Notes under the pieces: model-generated | What the model was told of the DNA's origin: nothing | Database searches by the model: none | Seen by the model: only the letters and a program-made list of their open reading frames with translations | Part shown: in pieces, positions 46,199-59,083 of the stretch | How positions within the stretch are numbered: position 1 is the first letter of the stretch | Layout of the letters: every line of letters starts with the position of its first letter | From: Avena insularis | Taxonomy: Eukaryota > Streptophyta > Magnoliopsida > Poales > Poaceae | DNA: 64,000 bases | Direction of reading: 5' to 3' | Assembly (NCBI GenBank): GCA_023614405.1 | Contig: CM042689.1 | Span: 324,314,305 to 324,378,304 of the forward strand | Translations under genes and position numbers: made by a program

Positions 46199-49100
46199 TG
46201 TAACATCCCAGCATTAGAGCTTAGAAATAAGCTGAACCCAAGTGTGTGCATTGCATTCATGCATAGAAAATCCGGATAATTTTCGCGCAAAAGTAAAGAA
46301 GCTATAGAGGGATTGAGGTCTCTTTTGTTCTGATGGAGATATCAGGGAAAGTGCGGTGGATTTCGACATGACCTCTACAGTATTTCTGTGTTTAAGGGAA
46401 AAGCAATTCAAATTTGAATATTCAAAACATATATTTAAAATTGCAATAGAATAAAAGTATAATTAGAAATAGTGTTACAATTATAATCACATCCTTAAGA
46501 GGTTATCTATGATTGTGATATAGTTAAATCACAAGTACAAAAAATAAAGAAAAGAAAAGAATTAGTCTATAATATAATATGGATATATAATCCTAATTAC
46601 AATGGAGTAAATGGGACCAATTCAATAAAATGAAATTGTTATAATAAAATCTTTATACATATACATATAGTATTGTTGTTCTTTTAAAAAAAGAAGACTG
46701 AAAGTGCATTACAGGAAACAAATAATAATAGTAAAAAAGGAATTACATAAATGGAGTAACTCAAATAATTTTTATTACAAGAAGAAATATATATTATATT
46801 GTCTTTACAAATGAATGGAATAAGAAAAAGAAAACAAGTAAAAAAATACAATAATACAATTTTTTACAATATTCAACAGAAAAGAAATTACAAAATTTGA
46901 TAAAAATAAAATCTAAAGTATTCTTCCTGTGCACTCTTGTATTTTCTTTTCTTTCCTTCACATTCTTTACTCCTGCAAAACAAACAAGAAAAGAAACAAA
47001 ACAGAAATAAAAGAAGATCATGTTGGTTAGTTTTGCTCTCAGTTCTAAACAATGAGATGCACTGTTTATTTTCATCATAGAGCAGCAATTAGGGGCCTAA
47101 GTAGAATCTGTGCTTATCAGAATATTAGCCTCAGACTAGGTGCATCATAGGCTGGTACAGGGGCAAGTTTCACCAAGGACAGGTAAGTGGCAAAGAGATA
47201 ATACCCAAACCAGCCGAGGACATCCACAATGGATCAGCTTCCAGGCTAGGAAATATCTAGCAATGGGACAAAACACCTGGAACATGCAAGCATCTTACAC
47301 ACACAGCTGCATGCGATGTGCTGTCGATTAAGCAAGGGAAGTGACCGATATAGAAAAGGCAACTGCAGCCACTACTGGGAGAGGTGTTGCTCACACATCC
47401 ATTCTCTCCCAGGACAACACAAGCTAAATCAACCCAAAACACAAGACCACATCACATATAACTCTAGCTTTGGATCTCAGCTAAACAAATCAATCCACCA
47501 CTTCAATTACCATAGTTACCTGAAATCAAGAAGGCCAAGACAGGAGAACAAGTCCAGCAGATCAAGATCAAGCTACTACCAGTTCCAGGAAGAGAAGGCT
47601 AATCAGCTCAAGATCAGATCACTAGGTTGAGCTGACCAAGATACAACACACCAAGCAGCCACATACATCAAGGTAGAAACTCACTAGAGCACTAGCTAGA
47701 TCTGGTAACATATCTGTTCTTATTAAACTACACTATCAGACTTAAGTAGAATAATTAATGTGGTACCAACTCACCCAAATCCAATTTCCCTTCAACTATA
47801 TTTTCATCTAGGAGGATTAGATGGGGTGGTACTCTCAGGATGGCAAAGAGTTGCTTTGCCAAACTCATCATATAGTAATAAAAAGCCAAATCATAGCATC
47901 TAGTTTTCTCTATATCAGAGCCTCAGCCTGTATGCATCATTGGCAGGGGCAAGGGCATCAGAACATATATTCCATGGTCATACTAATGTGCACACTCTAA
48001 AGGGAGGCACCATAGTAGTAAGATCATAGAAATCAGATCCACCAAAATTAATTGCACAATAAAAGCTTATTAAGCAAGCCATTAGGGCAATAAACCACAT
48101 CATTTGACCAAATGATCAATAGAGGATTTGCAAGCCAAATAAAGCCATTCTACAAATTATCCTTCATCAGCTAGCCTCAAGTCATTCAAGAAAATGATTT
48201 TATCATTTTCCTAGACAAGTATTCTAGGAATCATCTATAAGGCAATCTTATATGTCCTTATCAAACTCAGCTTCAGACCAGCATCATTATCCTAGTAACT
48301 AGCTTTTATTAGCCAACATAAACCACATATGCTAGGTTACAGGACACATCCCCTAGGGGTAGCACCTCTGTACCTAGCAGATTCAGTATTTGTTGAATAC
48401 AAACTCTCTGCATTGAGACAAATCATTGCAAAGAACATTGGTAAAGGAATCATAATTCTAGGTAAAGCAATCATGGTTTAAAATCCAAACACACTACCCC
48501 ACTAACAGTACACAACATCTGAACAAGAAGTAGACAACCACTTGTTAAAGCCATATAAATATAATTTAAATCATCTTCCTAGCTACCACCTGTTGGAAAT
48601 CATTCTCAACATACTTTCATTAAATATATCCTAGATCATGCCTTTGCAAGATATGATCATCAATAGCTCAACCAAAACCATCTGCAGGCAACCAACATCA
48701 AATTTTAGATCATTTTCCTAGCCATTTAGCTAGGAATCATTGGTGTGTGTTCTTAACCTACTTGCATCTGATCTACCCATTTGCATCTATTAGAGCATAT
48801 AATATTGCTCAACAAGAACACAAGCTAGCTACCAGGAACCAATTGAAAGTACAAGATTGAGTATTGAATCCCAATCAGTCAAAGGGACGAGTAGTAAAAC
48901 AATACACTAGCAAGCACTGATAATTATTCAGCAGTACCATAAATTTACCAATAGCAATGGGAACTAATAAGGATCATGAAGGAACCAGGAATCTGATAAC
49001 AGTATACTCAACTGAGTAGATCAGATAAGTTATGAGCATCCGAGAATTAAGATAGTAGAGTAGAGAGAATAGAGGCAGAGGGATAAACACCTACCTGTAG

Positions 49101-52100
49101 CAAGCTACAACTTGCCGGAGAGTAAGAAGCATACAGCGGTGAAGCTATGAGCAAGGGAGGCCATGGCACGACGACACACGGGCACGGGATGCTTCACCTG
49201 CGCCTAGTCGCAACCAACAGCAACCACCGCGACATCACCATGCCAATCCTAGCAATCCTCCACCTTCCAGCGGGCATCAACAAATCACCAGAGTGGTGAG
49301 GTCAAGATGACCGAAACCCTAGCACTCTGCAAGGAAGGGAACGGCCTAGGGAAGAGGCGGTTTTCAAATCGAGACGGACCCCGAGAATCACCATCCAAAA
49401 CCACTCTGATAAACACCGTAGCAGCTCACGAATCGAGCAAAGCAGCGTAGCCATGAAGCTAGCCCAGGCGCCAGGGAGAGGCCAGTCGAGAGGGGAAGGG
49501 ATGAACTGGTCGAGCAGGTCGGTTTGACCAGCTCGGTCCACCGCTCGGGTTGGTCTAACCCAACCATGGGCCAGACTGACCAGTGGGTCCAGGGTCGGAT
49601 CTAAAAATAAAAATTATCAAAACACCCCAAAGATTGTTTCACCTCTAGAAAAATATAGAAAAATCCTAAAAATACATATGATATATCAAAATAACCACAA
49701 AAATAATATCTACCTAGTAAAAATATAATATTACTTGTTCAAGATAGATAAAATATAAATAAATATTAACAACATTACATCCTAAGTGAAATGTCATAAA
49801 ATAAGGAAAAATCCTAAAAATGAATAAAAATCATTTTTATGTGTAAAAATAAATATACTATTTTATAAAACTACTAACTTAACTCTTTTATAAAAAAAAT
49901 TGAATAAATATTTAAATACATTTAATCCTTTATGAAATTTTATAAACATAAAAGCATTACTTAAAAATTAAATAAAAATAATTTTTTAGGTCTTGAATAA
50001 ATATATTGCACTAGAAAAATATTAAATATATTATTAGAAAAGTATTTAATATTTTAAATAATAAATCCTTATCTAATACCTATTTTGTGAATTCTTTAAA
50101 AATAATGGTTAAGTAAGAAATAATCACAATTCTTATAAAACCTTGAGCAATTAGTGTCTTTGTACTAAATTCCAAACCCATAAACTTAAATTCATAATCA
50201 AATTTAAGTATAACTTTTAACTTTAAAATATTCTTTTAAAAACCTTATTAAGAATCCTTTTAAATAAAAATTGGGTATCACCCATTTATATAATATGGTG
50301 AATAATCATTATATCTTAACCACTATTAAGATAACTTTAAATTCTAACAAATTACTAAGATCATCTAATTATGATTCATTAATAAATACATATTATTTTC
50401 TTAATAAGCAAAACAAATTTAATCTAAATCATTCACTTAAATATAAATCGAATAATTCCACACCTTAGTTATACCTATCATAAATCTTAAACTTGAGAAT
50501 AATTAAAATATATTACATCTTAAGTTTACTTAACCTTTTAAAGTTAACTTTAGTCTCAAAGCTTATAAACATCATGTCTAATAAATCACTTATGTTTTTA
50601 TAGTTAACTTTGGTCTATTTAACTTAAGACATAAAGCATCTCAAGTCCAAACTAACAAATCAAATACCAAAAGACATTGATCATGTTCTATTAACAATGA
50701 TGATTGTTTAAACCTTAGAAAGGAAATCTTTTCTTCAAATGTTATTGTTTTTGCCACTTCAAGCAACAACTCTAGGATAGTTCTTTCAAACCTTAATAAT
50801 CTAATACATAGACTTCCATCCTAATCACCAAATAGCAACTAATCTAAATCTTAAATTACTATTGCACTCTACTTTTATATCTTGTATATCAAAACTTAAA
50901 ATCCCTATAGATGCACTTCATGTGAAGTAAAAATTTGAAGATAAACCAACTCTTAAAGGAATCACCTAAGTTCACTTCACTTACAGTATCGGGGATTCAC
51001 TTTGGGGGTTTTACAAAATGCATAGCATTACTTATGCACAACAACATATTGCTTCTTTAAACATTAGTCCTTACCGGACCAATAATGCAGATTTCAAATA
51101 TTGGATCTTATGTCGTCTCGAAGACCGTGAGTGTATAATCTTGCAACCACAAAAGGCAAGTTCACACTTGCTCATGTCCTTTGGTTATTTTCTATAAGGT
51201 ATTTTACAAATCCAGTGTTGTCATCACCTGCATTTGAAAAAGGTCTGAAAACACTATTTTCATAGTAATGTGATTATAGGTTATTTACCATGAGGTAATA
51301 ACCTACTATGAAAGTTCCGGTGGTAAAGGAACATATTGTCTAGGACTTAACAACCAATGTCGCCAGTGATTCTTGTGCCGTATATCACGCGTTAACCATG
51401 AAATTTGGAATGGGACGGAGAAGTCAGCTGTATCTTCTTCCTCTCGCATGTAGCCGAATGTGCAGGTCGTGGCTGTTATCCTCGTAGCATGCATATTAAT
51501 TGGTAATTCGTAGAGGATATGCAGCATATGGGTGGGATCCCTCAACGTCCCATGATAGTTCTGACATCTAACGGTCTGTAAAAACCATTGCCGTATTCAA
51601 TATGTGGGCATGGTGTACACCAAGGAGGCATGCGAGGTCGCGAAGGGGGAAGTTATTAGCTTGGATCATCTACTGGGCCCCACACCATAGGAAGTGTGTA
51701 CGGGAAAGATCGCCCGGTTGTGCAACAAGGATTTGATCTCTCATGGGTAAAGTAACGCACCTCTGCAGAGTGTAAGAACTGTAACTTGTTACTCCCTGTT
51801 CTGGGAAGGAGCTGCAAACACGGCGGGAAAGGAACTCCATGAAAGTTCTGGTAAACCTGTGAAGGCTGACGGACATAGATTTTCAGAATAAAAGCAACCT
51901 TTGAAGAAATGATTACGAAAACTTGCATGGCCTACGACCTATGGTCTGTGGCTGTAGATATAGTGCATCAAACACTCCTTTTCTAGTGAACTTGGTGAGT
52001 ACGCTTGTACTCAAAGTATCTTCTTAACCCTTGCTAGGTTCTAAAGCCAGTACAGACGATATCTACATCAAGTCATGCTCTAGGAATCATCATCAAAAGC

Positions 52101-52511
52101 TAAAGCTCTTCAATGAAGTCAAGAAAGTCAACACATACATCAACTCAAGGAAAGACGAAGTGGCTGATTAGATAAGAATAAAATCTCTAGCCATAGAACC
52201 TACTTCTATAGAGTATTGCAATAGCAGCAATGCAAGCCTCAATAGTTTTGATACTAGACTATTAGTATATTAGATTTGAGTTGATTATTTATAATTCTTC
52301 TTTGTAAGAAGATTCTTTCTCTCTCTTTAACCTAGAATGTTCTCTGGATCTTGTGTAAATAGTTGAGTTGTAACCTATAGTCATGTCTTGGACCTGCTGT
52401 GTTTCTGTTGTACCACTCTGAGGGATGTAATACTAGTGAACGGTGTTTCATTGGTGTTATGTCAACGACTATAGTGTAATACATCATGAAGTGGTATGCT
52501 AGGTCACCGCA
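46199..52511. mobile_element. Unit L: long solo-LTR-like insertion in B
   Basis: A 6.3-kb block with TG...CA termini (TGTAACATCCCAG at 46199, GGTCACCGCA ending 52511), flanked by CTGAA at 46194-46198 and 52512-52516. It is AT-rich with no coding frame over about 125 codons and no retroviral motif. There is no primer site or polypurine tract at the borders, so a very long solo LTR is the simplest reading, reminiscent of LARD-type elements such as Sukkula. An internal TTTTACA at 51009-51015 forms an imperfect terminal repeat with the left end, so 46199-51015 could be a separate LTR, but no TSD fits that border. GC-rich stretches at 49090-49560 and 51340-51960 break the AT-rich background. Orientation is unresolved. 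Confidence 0.6.
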
Positions 52512-52621
52512 CTGAACAAGGAGACCGAAAATAGCGAGCAAGAACAGCGAGCTTGAGCAAGTTTTCCGGTGTTTTTTGGGAGAAAGAAAGAAGGTGGCTT
52601 TGAGGAGGCAGCCTAGAGGGG
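52512..52621 (-). other. Element B, part of the segment between protease and late ORF
   Basis: A short B remnant between unit L and the TRIM. It is continuous with 53399 onward when the TRIM and one TSD are removed. Unlike the matching region of element S, it keeps no coding frame. Confidence 0.7.
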
Positions 52622-52626
52622 CCCAG

Positions 52627-53393
52627 TGTGATACCCTGGCGCATGGCTCAATAGGATTGATAGGAAACCCATACCAATAAGTTGCAACTTCTTTTCCGGA
52701 AGCTCATTCGAAAAGAACTCTAAGGTTAAGCGTGCTTGGCCTAGAGCAATTCTAGGATGGGTGATCGACCGGGAAGTGGGTAACCGGGTGCGCATGAGTG
52801 AGGAAAAAGTGCGCAGAAAAGACTAGTGTTGGTCTGTGGGGCTAGTCTAGAGATCCTATTGAGCTGCCAGAAGTGACAGCCGTCGGTCCGGAGTGACCGG
52901 GGGTGTTACAAATTGGTATCAGAGCTGACCCTCGCGGTTACATGGGCGTGTGCGGGTCAGTGGCGGACATGTGTAGCATGGCGCGTGTGGCCCGGAGTGG
53001 ACACGGCATGGCAATGTGCCAGCACTGGACGCACAGACGTGTACCAAGAGGGGACGTTCCTGGCTTGTGGTTGATCGACGAGGACATCGATCTTCTAAGG
53101 GTGGGTGTATGTGAGACCCTGGCGCATGGCTCAATAGGATTGATAGGAAACCCATACCAATAAGTTGCAACTTTTTTTTCGGAAGCTCATTCGAAAAGAA
53201 CTCTAAGGTTAAGCGTGCTTGGCCTAGAGAAATTCTAGGATGGGTGACCGACCGGGAAGTGGGTAACCGGGTGCACATGAGTGAGGACAAAGTGCGCAGA
53301 AAAGACTAGTGTTGGTCTATGGGGCTAGTCTAGAGATCCTATTGAGCTGCCAGAAGTGACAGTCGTCGGTCCGGAGTGACCCGGTGTGTTACA
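52627..53393 (+). mobile_element. TRIM (terminal-repeat retrotransposon in miniature)
   Basis: Two 284-bp LTRs (52627-52910 and 53110-53393) start TGTGATACCC or TGTGAGACCC and end GTGTTACA. They enclose a 199-bp interior. TSD CCCAG lies at 52622-52626 and 53394-53398. The Met-type primer site TGGTATCAGAGC is at 52914-52925 and a purine-rich AAGGGTGGGTGTA sits just before the second LTR. There is no coding capacity; the 86-codon frame across it is incidental. The LTRs differ at only a few bases, so the insertion looks recent. It depends on another element's enzymes. Confidence 0.95.
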
Positions 53394-53398
53394 CCCAG

Positions 53399-53838
53399 TG
53401 GGCCAGACCCCCCAGGCGCCGCCACCTAGTAGGCCACGCCTACCAGGGGTCTGGTGGCCTGGGGTGGCCCCCTGGGTCACCTTAGGTGCCACTCTGCCCC
53501 TTTTTCGAGGAAAAAATATTTTGAATTTTTCAGAAAACTTTCTTTTTGGCCAATTTTCAGGGTATGAAAATTGATTTTCTCGCAGAAACAGTTTTTTCAG
53601 AAGAAGCAAAAGCAAACCAAAATCCAAACTACAGGAGCTCTAAGAAACTCAAACAAGCAAACAACTAGTAAAACTAAAGCTAAAGCAAAGACTAGGAAGG
53701 AGAAATGAAAAAGAAAGCAAGTATAACCACAGTGGAAACATTATTGTGTTCATTAAAATCCTTTTGTTAACAAGGTTGATCAAGTCTTATTACCAAAACA
53801 ATCTTATATGAAACAAAACTTTGCATTCCACAAGGTGA
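53399..53838 (-). other. Element B, GC-rich block and spacer downstream of protease
   Basis: On the minus strand the protease is followed by a T-rich spacer and then a GC-rich block (53399-53510). Elements S (58845-58950) and the Athila-type LTRs in this window carry similar GC-rich blocks. In S the block lies just upstream of the late ORF, so it may mark the leader or promoter of a late transcript. Confidence 0.55.
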
Positions 53839-56497
53839 TTATGTTACCTCATACTTGATAGCAATTGTCCCAATCATAATAGTTTCAAAATTTTCTTGTG
53901 GAATGGGACAATATATTTCTCCAACCTTGATGCCCTCAATATTTTCAATGGAATTCAGACAATAGCTCTTAACAACCTTCTTGGGGAAATAGACAGTGTG
54001 CTCTTTGTCATTAATATTGAACGTTACTTTTCCTTGATTACAATTGATGACAGCACATGTAGTATTAAGAAAAGGTCTCCCAAGAATAATACACATATTA
54101 TCATCTTCAGGCATTTCAAGCACAACAAAATCAGTTAAGACCATGCAATTATGATCAACTTGAATAGGAACATCCTCACATATACCAACAGGAACAGTAG
54201 TTGACTTATCAGCCATTTGCAAAAATGTATCAGCTGGTATCAGCTTTTCTAGCTGGAGTCTCTTATAGAGAGAAAAAGGCATAACACTAACTCCAGCTCC
54301 CAAATCACATAAAGCAGTTCTAACATAATTATTCTTAATAGAGCAAGGAATAGTTGGTATACCTGGATCACCAAGTTTCTTTGGAACCTTACCATCGAAG
54401 GAATAATTAGCAATTAGAGTAGAAATCTCCTCATTAGGAATCTTCCTTTTATTAGAGACAATATCCTTCATATACTTTGAATAAGGAGGCAAATTAATAG
54501 CATCAGTCAAAGGAATTTGCAAGAATAAATGTTTCATCCACTCACAAAACTTGCTGTAGTGTTCTTCCTCCTTTGACTTGTGTTTCTTACCTGTAAAAGG
54601 CATAGGTTTCTACACCCAAGGTTCTCTCTCTTTACCATTTTTATTAGCAATAAAATCTTCCTTAGTGTAACTAGTGTTCTTAGTGTGCTTCTCAGGTTCT
54701 TCCTCATCTTCCTCCTTATCAGGAGCATCATTATTATCATTACCACTCTCAGTTTCAGCATCAGAGATAGCTATACTATTAGGATCTACAGCAGGTTCAA
54801 GTGGTTCCTCGACTTTGTTATATTTCCTTTTATTCCTCTTACGAGGACTACCACTATCCTCACCTTGTTGGGAATCCTGCTCTATTATTTTAGGGTGTCC
54901 TTCAGGATATAAAGGATCTTGAGTAGCTATACCACTCCTAGTTCTAATTCCATAAGCATGTTTATCTCCTGAAGCATTAACTAGCATATCCTTTTGTACC
55001 TTAGCAAGTTGATCAAGTTGGGTTTGAACCATTTGAAAGTGTTTACAAAGCATTTTAATGTCATTAGAAGTTCTTTCCACAATATCTTTCAACTCATGGA
55101 TAGCTCTAGAGTTTTCCAATAAATGATTCTGAACTTGTTTATTAAAATACCCTTGTTTAACAATGAAAGTATCAAGTTCCTCTAAACATTGATCGGGAGG
55201 CTTACCATAAGGAATATCACCTTCATCAGAGTGTTGGAGAGAGTGTACCTCAATAGTAGATGAGTGGGGAATTGTCTTACATAATTCTTCTATAGGAGGT
55301 AGATTCTTCACATCTTCAGCTCTAATACCTTTCTCCTTTAGACACTTCTTAGTTTCCTTCATCACTTCATCATTTAATGCAATAACTCCCCTCTTATTTT
55401 TTGTTGGTGTTGGAACTGGTTCAGGAACAACTGGTTCGAGTAATAGGCTCTGTGTATTCAGCTCGTTGAAGTCCAATCATCATAATTCTTGCTTATCTTG
55501 GTCATTAATTCTTCAGATCAGAGGAGTCCTTTTCCTGAAAACACAATCAGCAAAGCTATCTAGGTAGGTCCTAGAATCATCAGTTAGTCCATTATAATAA
55601 ATATCAAGAAGCTCATTCTTAGGCAATGGACATCCAGGATGTGCATGAATCAAGGCACATAATCTTTTCCATGACTCAGGCAATTTCTCTTCTTATCCCT
55701 GTTTAAAATCAAAAAGTCTCTACAAAGCAGCATGTCTAGCACTAGGAGGAAAATATTTCTGAAAGAAATAAGCAATCAAGCAATCAGGGCTATCAATGGA
55801 ACCAGGAGGTAATCTATTAAACCAAGCCCTAGCTTCTCCTTTTAGTGAAAAAGGGAAGATCTTAGCAACAAATTACTTGTGCATCTTAAAATCATCAGAG
55901 AACAAAGCACTCATAGTAGAAAGCTCATTCATATGAGCCACAACACTCTCATTTTCAGTCCAACAAAAAGGTTCTTTCTCAACAATATCTAAATAAGATA
56001 AATCAAGAGAGAAATCATAATCTTCATCTTTAATATCTATGGGAGAAGTGGCAAACTTAGGATTAGAGGACAACTTAGGCATAATAGTACGTCTAGAAAG
56101 GAGACTCTTCGTAGCACTAGTACCATGTGTGTTTGGGCACTCTTCAACAAAATCATCACTGAACTATGTGTAACCATCATTAATATCATAACTCTCACTA
56201 GCCTTAGGTGAGCTAACAGGTGTAACAGTGTCTTCACTAGGAGTTTCGGTATTTCCTAGACTAGCCATAGTAGCATCTAGAAAAGGACCTAATGAACCAC
56301 TCGCATCAAGCACAGTAGAAGTAACATCATGAGCATCAAAAGCAGTTTCAGACTCAGCAGTAGTAGCAGTGTGTGTAGCATGTGACAAGCTTACTTATAA
56401 CAGACGGTGAATCAAGAGCAACAGAGGTGTTTAGGACTGTACTTCTTCTTGTAGTGGATGGTAAAATAGGGAACTTTCCATCACCAGACTTCCCCAT
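53839..56497 (-). pseudogene. Gag-protease of element B
   Basis: Starts ATG at 56497 with MGKSGDGKFPILPS. A frameshift near 56380 and several stops follow. The Gypsy capsid core is visible at about 55700-55870 (FPFSLKGEARAWFN then DCLIAYFFQKYFP), with stops near 55740 and 55873. A 288-codon frame (55476-54610) holds the gag C-terminus with acidic and basic stretches but no zinc knuckle. A final 254-codon frame (54603-53839) holds the retropepsin: CDLGAGVSVMPFSLY with the active-site aspartate, then ILGRPFLNTTCAVINC. It ends at TGA without a polymerase. The gene is dead but well preserved in its second half. It is more complete than the equivalent in S. Confidence 0.88.
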
Positions 56498-56557
56498 GAT
56501 GAAAGGAGTAGCAGTGAACAATAATAGATCCAAGTGAACTTACAAATAAAGCTATGC

Positions 56558-56575
56558 TCCCCGGCAACGGCGCCA
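56558..56575 (-). other. Primer-binding site of B (tRNA-Asp type)
   Basis: The minus strand reads TGGCGCCGTTGCCGGGGA, 11 bases after the LTR end. Site and spacer are the same as in element S. Confidence 0.92.
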
Positions 56576-56586
56576 GAAAATAGTCT

Positions 56587-57959
56587 TGATGACCCACAAG
56601 TATAGGGTATCGCAACAGTCTTCGAGGGTAGTATTACCCAATTTATTGATTTGACACAAGGGAGCCAAAGAATACTTGCAAGCCTTAACAACTGAGTTGT
56701 CAGTTCAGTTGCACCTGGAAATAGTTCTTGCTCACATAAGTTTATTAGTAGCAACAGTTTATAGTAGCAACAACAAAGCAACAACAACAGTGAAACAGGA
56801 GCAATAGTAACAGTAACGGTAATAAAGAGGATTCGAAAAGGTAGGCATAGGGATGGATGGACGGGCGTTGCATGGACGAGTCTAAACATATAACTTCAAG
56901 ATCTAGGGCATTGCAGATAAATAATAACAAGCATCCAAGTACTAAACAATCCTAGGCATGTGCTCCAAATATAGTCATATGTGTTCACAATGAGAACTTG
57001 CACAACATCTTCTGTCCAGCCAGCCCATGGCAGCAGGGCCTCTAGGGAACTACTGGCAATTAAGGTGCTCCTTTTAATACAGCACTGGAGCAAAGCATTA
57101 ACACTCCGTGAACACATGTGATCCTCACACCACAGCCATCCCCTCCCGTTGTCCCAATTATTGTCACTTTGGGGCCTTTGGATCCGGACAATGATATGTG
57201 TACACAACTTGCAGATAAGATCACAAACAATACTAGCATAATGATTCAATAATAAGTTCAGATCTGAGATCATGGCACTCGGGCCCTAGTGACAAGCATT
57301 AAGCACAACAAGTTGCAACAAAGTCAAATAGCACTAATAGAGATACTAGGCACTATGCCCTAACAGATCTTATTCGATTACATGATAGAACTCATCCAAT
57401 CCCTACCATCCCCAAGCCTACAGCGGGGGATTACTCACTCATGGATGAGGGAAACATCGGTGGTTGATGGAGATGCGTTGGTGATGACGATGGCGATGAT
57501 CCTCTCCAAATTCCCCGTCCCGGCAGGGTGCCAGAACGGAGTTTCTAGATCCAAATCTTGGTTTCTGGTGGCGGCGACAGAGCGGAACTCTTTCTGGAAA
57601 ACTATCGAACCCCCCTCGATTTTTAGGTCGAAAGGCAACTTATAGGCATTAGCACGCAGGAGGCTGGGTGGTGGCCACACCCTCCCAGCGAGGTCGTGGT
57701 CCCACGCCTGGGGTGGGTCTGGGGCCCCCAGCCCCCCTTCGTCTCTTCTTCTGGCTCCGTGGATCTTCTGGTGAAATTTAGTTTTTGGCATATTTTCCGG
57801 GATTTTTCCTGATAGTTCATTTTCTGCACAAAAACAAGATACCAAGGTAATTCTGCTGAAAACAGCATCAGTCCGTGTTAGTTGTATCCAAATCACACAA
57901 GTTTAGAGGAGAAACAATAGCAAAGTGTTCGAGAAAGTAGATACGTTTTGGACGTATCA
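56587..57959 (-). repeat. 5' LTR of element B
   Basis: 1373 bp. It contains a CAA/CAG-rich tract near 56750-56830 and a GC-rich block at 57650-57740, and is the fuller of the two B LTRs. The open frames on its minus strand recur in the other copies of this LTR and are not genes. Confidence 0.95.
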
Positions 57960-57964
57960 AGAGG

Positions 57965-58184
57965 GAAACATGGTTTTATCCATCTCAATGATGTTAAGTT
58001 TCCCTGTTTTATGTTGAAAGCTTTAAAGTTGCATCTGTTTTGTCTTCCTATGCTTGTGGGCTTTTGTTTCAACAATTCGTTTTCTCATGATACCCCCATG
58101 CATAGGAAGTGGGTTAGACTCAAGTGTGTTGGTTATTTGCTTCTTGATGCTCTCTTTCACTTCAAATATATATATCCCATGTGA
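57965..58184 (+). pseudogene. C-terminal end of the gag-protease ORF of element S
   Basis: Continuation of the S frame after the B insertion. The AGAGG duplication at 57960-57964 repeats the bases at 12838-12842, and the frame SYFERG runs into KHGFIHLNDVKF and ends KYIYPM at TGA 58182-58184. No polymerase motif occurs here. A start inside the B LTR gives a chimeric open frame that should be ignored. Confidence 0.8.
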
Positions 58185-59083
58185 GCATCTTTGGAAGTTT
58201 CAAGCCTAACTTAAAGGAATTAAAGAAAAGTACTTGTTGGGAGATAACGCAAGAGTTTTGTCGAGTCTTGGAAGTTATTACCTCAGTAATAACCGCTCCT
58301 TATCCTTTTTGTTTTGGTTTTTGTGTCAAGTTCAACTAGATTTGTGAAGTAGAGGAGTTGTGAAAAGTGGCTGTCCTGGGACAGATTTTTGTGATGCACC
58401 GTAAAAATTCATGAGGGAGCTCAGTACGTCGGATGGAGCTGCATTTTTTTGTTCTTGTTCTCCAAGTTGTTACCCAACTTCCATTAGTTCTGCACTTTTT
58501 GATTTGAGCAACAAAGGGTTTTCGGAAAAATCAACCTTTACCTGCTGGTCTGTTTTGACAGATTTCTGCTATCATTTGCATTTGCCTCTTATAGAAGCTT
58601 TTGTTTTGATGGAGTTGAAGTGTGAACTTAAAGGTTTATTGTTTTTCTTACACTAATGTTGTCATTGAGTTTGTGCAAGAGTTTTGTATGAAGGAAATTC
58701 TCAGGAGAAAGAGAGAAGGATTCTGCAGAGTTCGTCTTTGAATAGGTAAAAGTGGTGAAAACAGAAGTTTCGTGAAACCCCAATCTTTTTATATTTTTAA
58801 TGTTTTTAATACATAGGGGAAGTTATGAGACGAAACTGTAGAGGAAATGGAGCCCGGGGTGGATAAACCCACCCCAGGCGCGGGCCCAGCCTGGCCGCAC
58901 CTGAGGGGGGTGTTCCCCCCTCGAACTCCGTCTCCGCCTCGTTTCCGTGTCAAAACCTTCCTTATGCATTGAAACTTCATAATATATAACCCCCTGAATC
59001 GCCCTAGGTTCATGCATCGTGGTCTCGTCGTGTTTTCGTTTCAATCTGTTTCAGTCAGGAAATCTTCTCAAGTTTAGAGCACC
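58185..59083 (+). other. S spacer and GC-rich block before the late ORF
   Basis: About 0.9 kb with no convincing gene; the 81-codon frame at 58411-58656 shows no domain. A GC-rich block at 58845-58950 (gcccagcctggccgcacc) is followed by a TATATAA-like stretch at 58982-58988. This lies about 100 bases upstream of the late ORF start and is a possible late promoter. Confidence 0.5.

Larger units (their letters stand above)
12843..57959 (-). mobile_element. Element B: Athila-like Gypsy retrotransposon inserted in S
   Basis: Minus-strand element with 5' LTR 56587-57959 and 3' LTR 12843-14093, both with TGATACGTCC...GTCATCA ends on that strand (the left copy has a changed base near the end). TSD AGAGG lies at 12838-12842 and 57960-57964. 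A tRNA-Asp primer site is at 56558-56575 and a polypurine tract at 14094-14107. It carries a decayed gag-protease (53839-56497) and a late ORF after a GC-rich segment, but no RT or integrase. Its passengers are Angela, unit L and a TRIM. Without them it is about 9.5 kb. Confidence 0.95.

Noticed and set aside
46199..51015. TGTAACATCC...TTTTACA as a DNA transposon or separate LTR
   Set aside because: The terminal repeat is imperfect, and the bases outside (CTGAA and AAATG) are not a duplication. The border at 52511 gives a perfect 5-bp TSD with the same left end.
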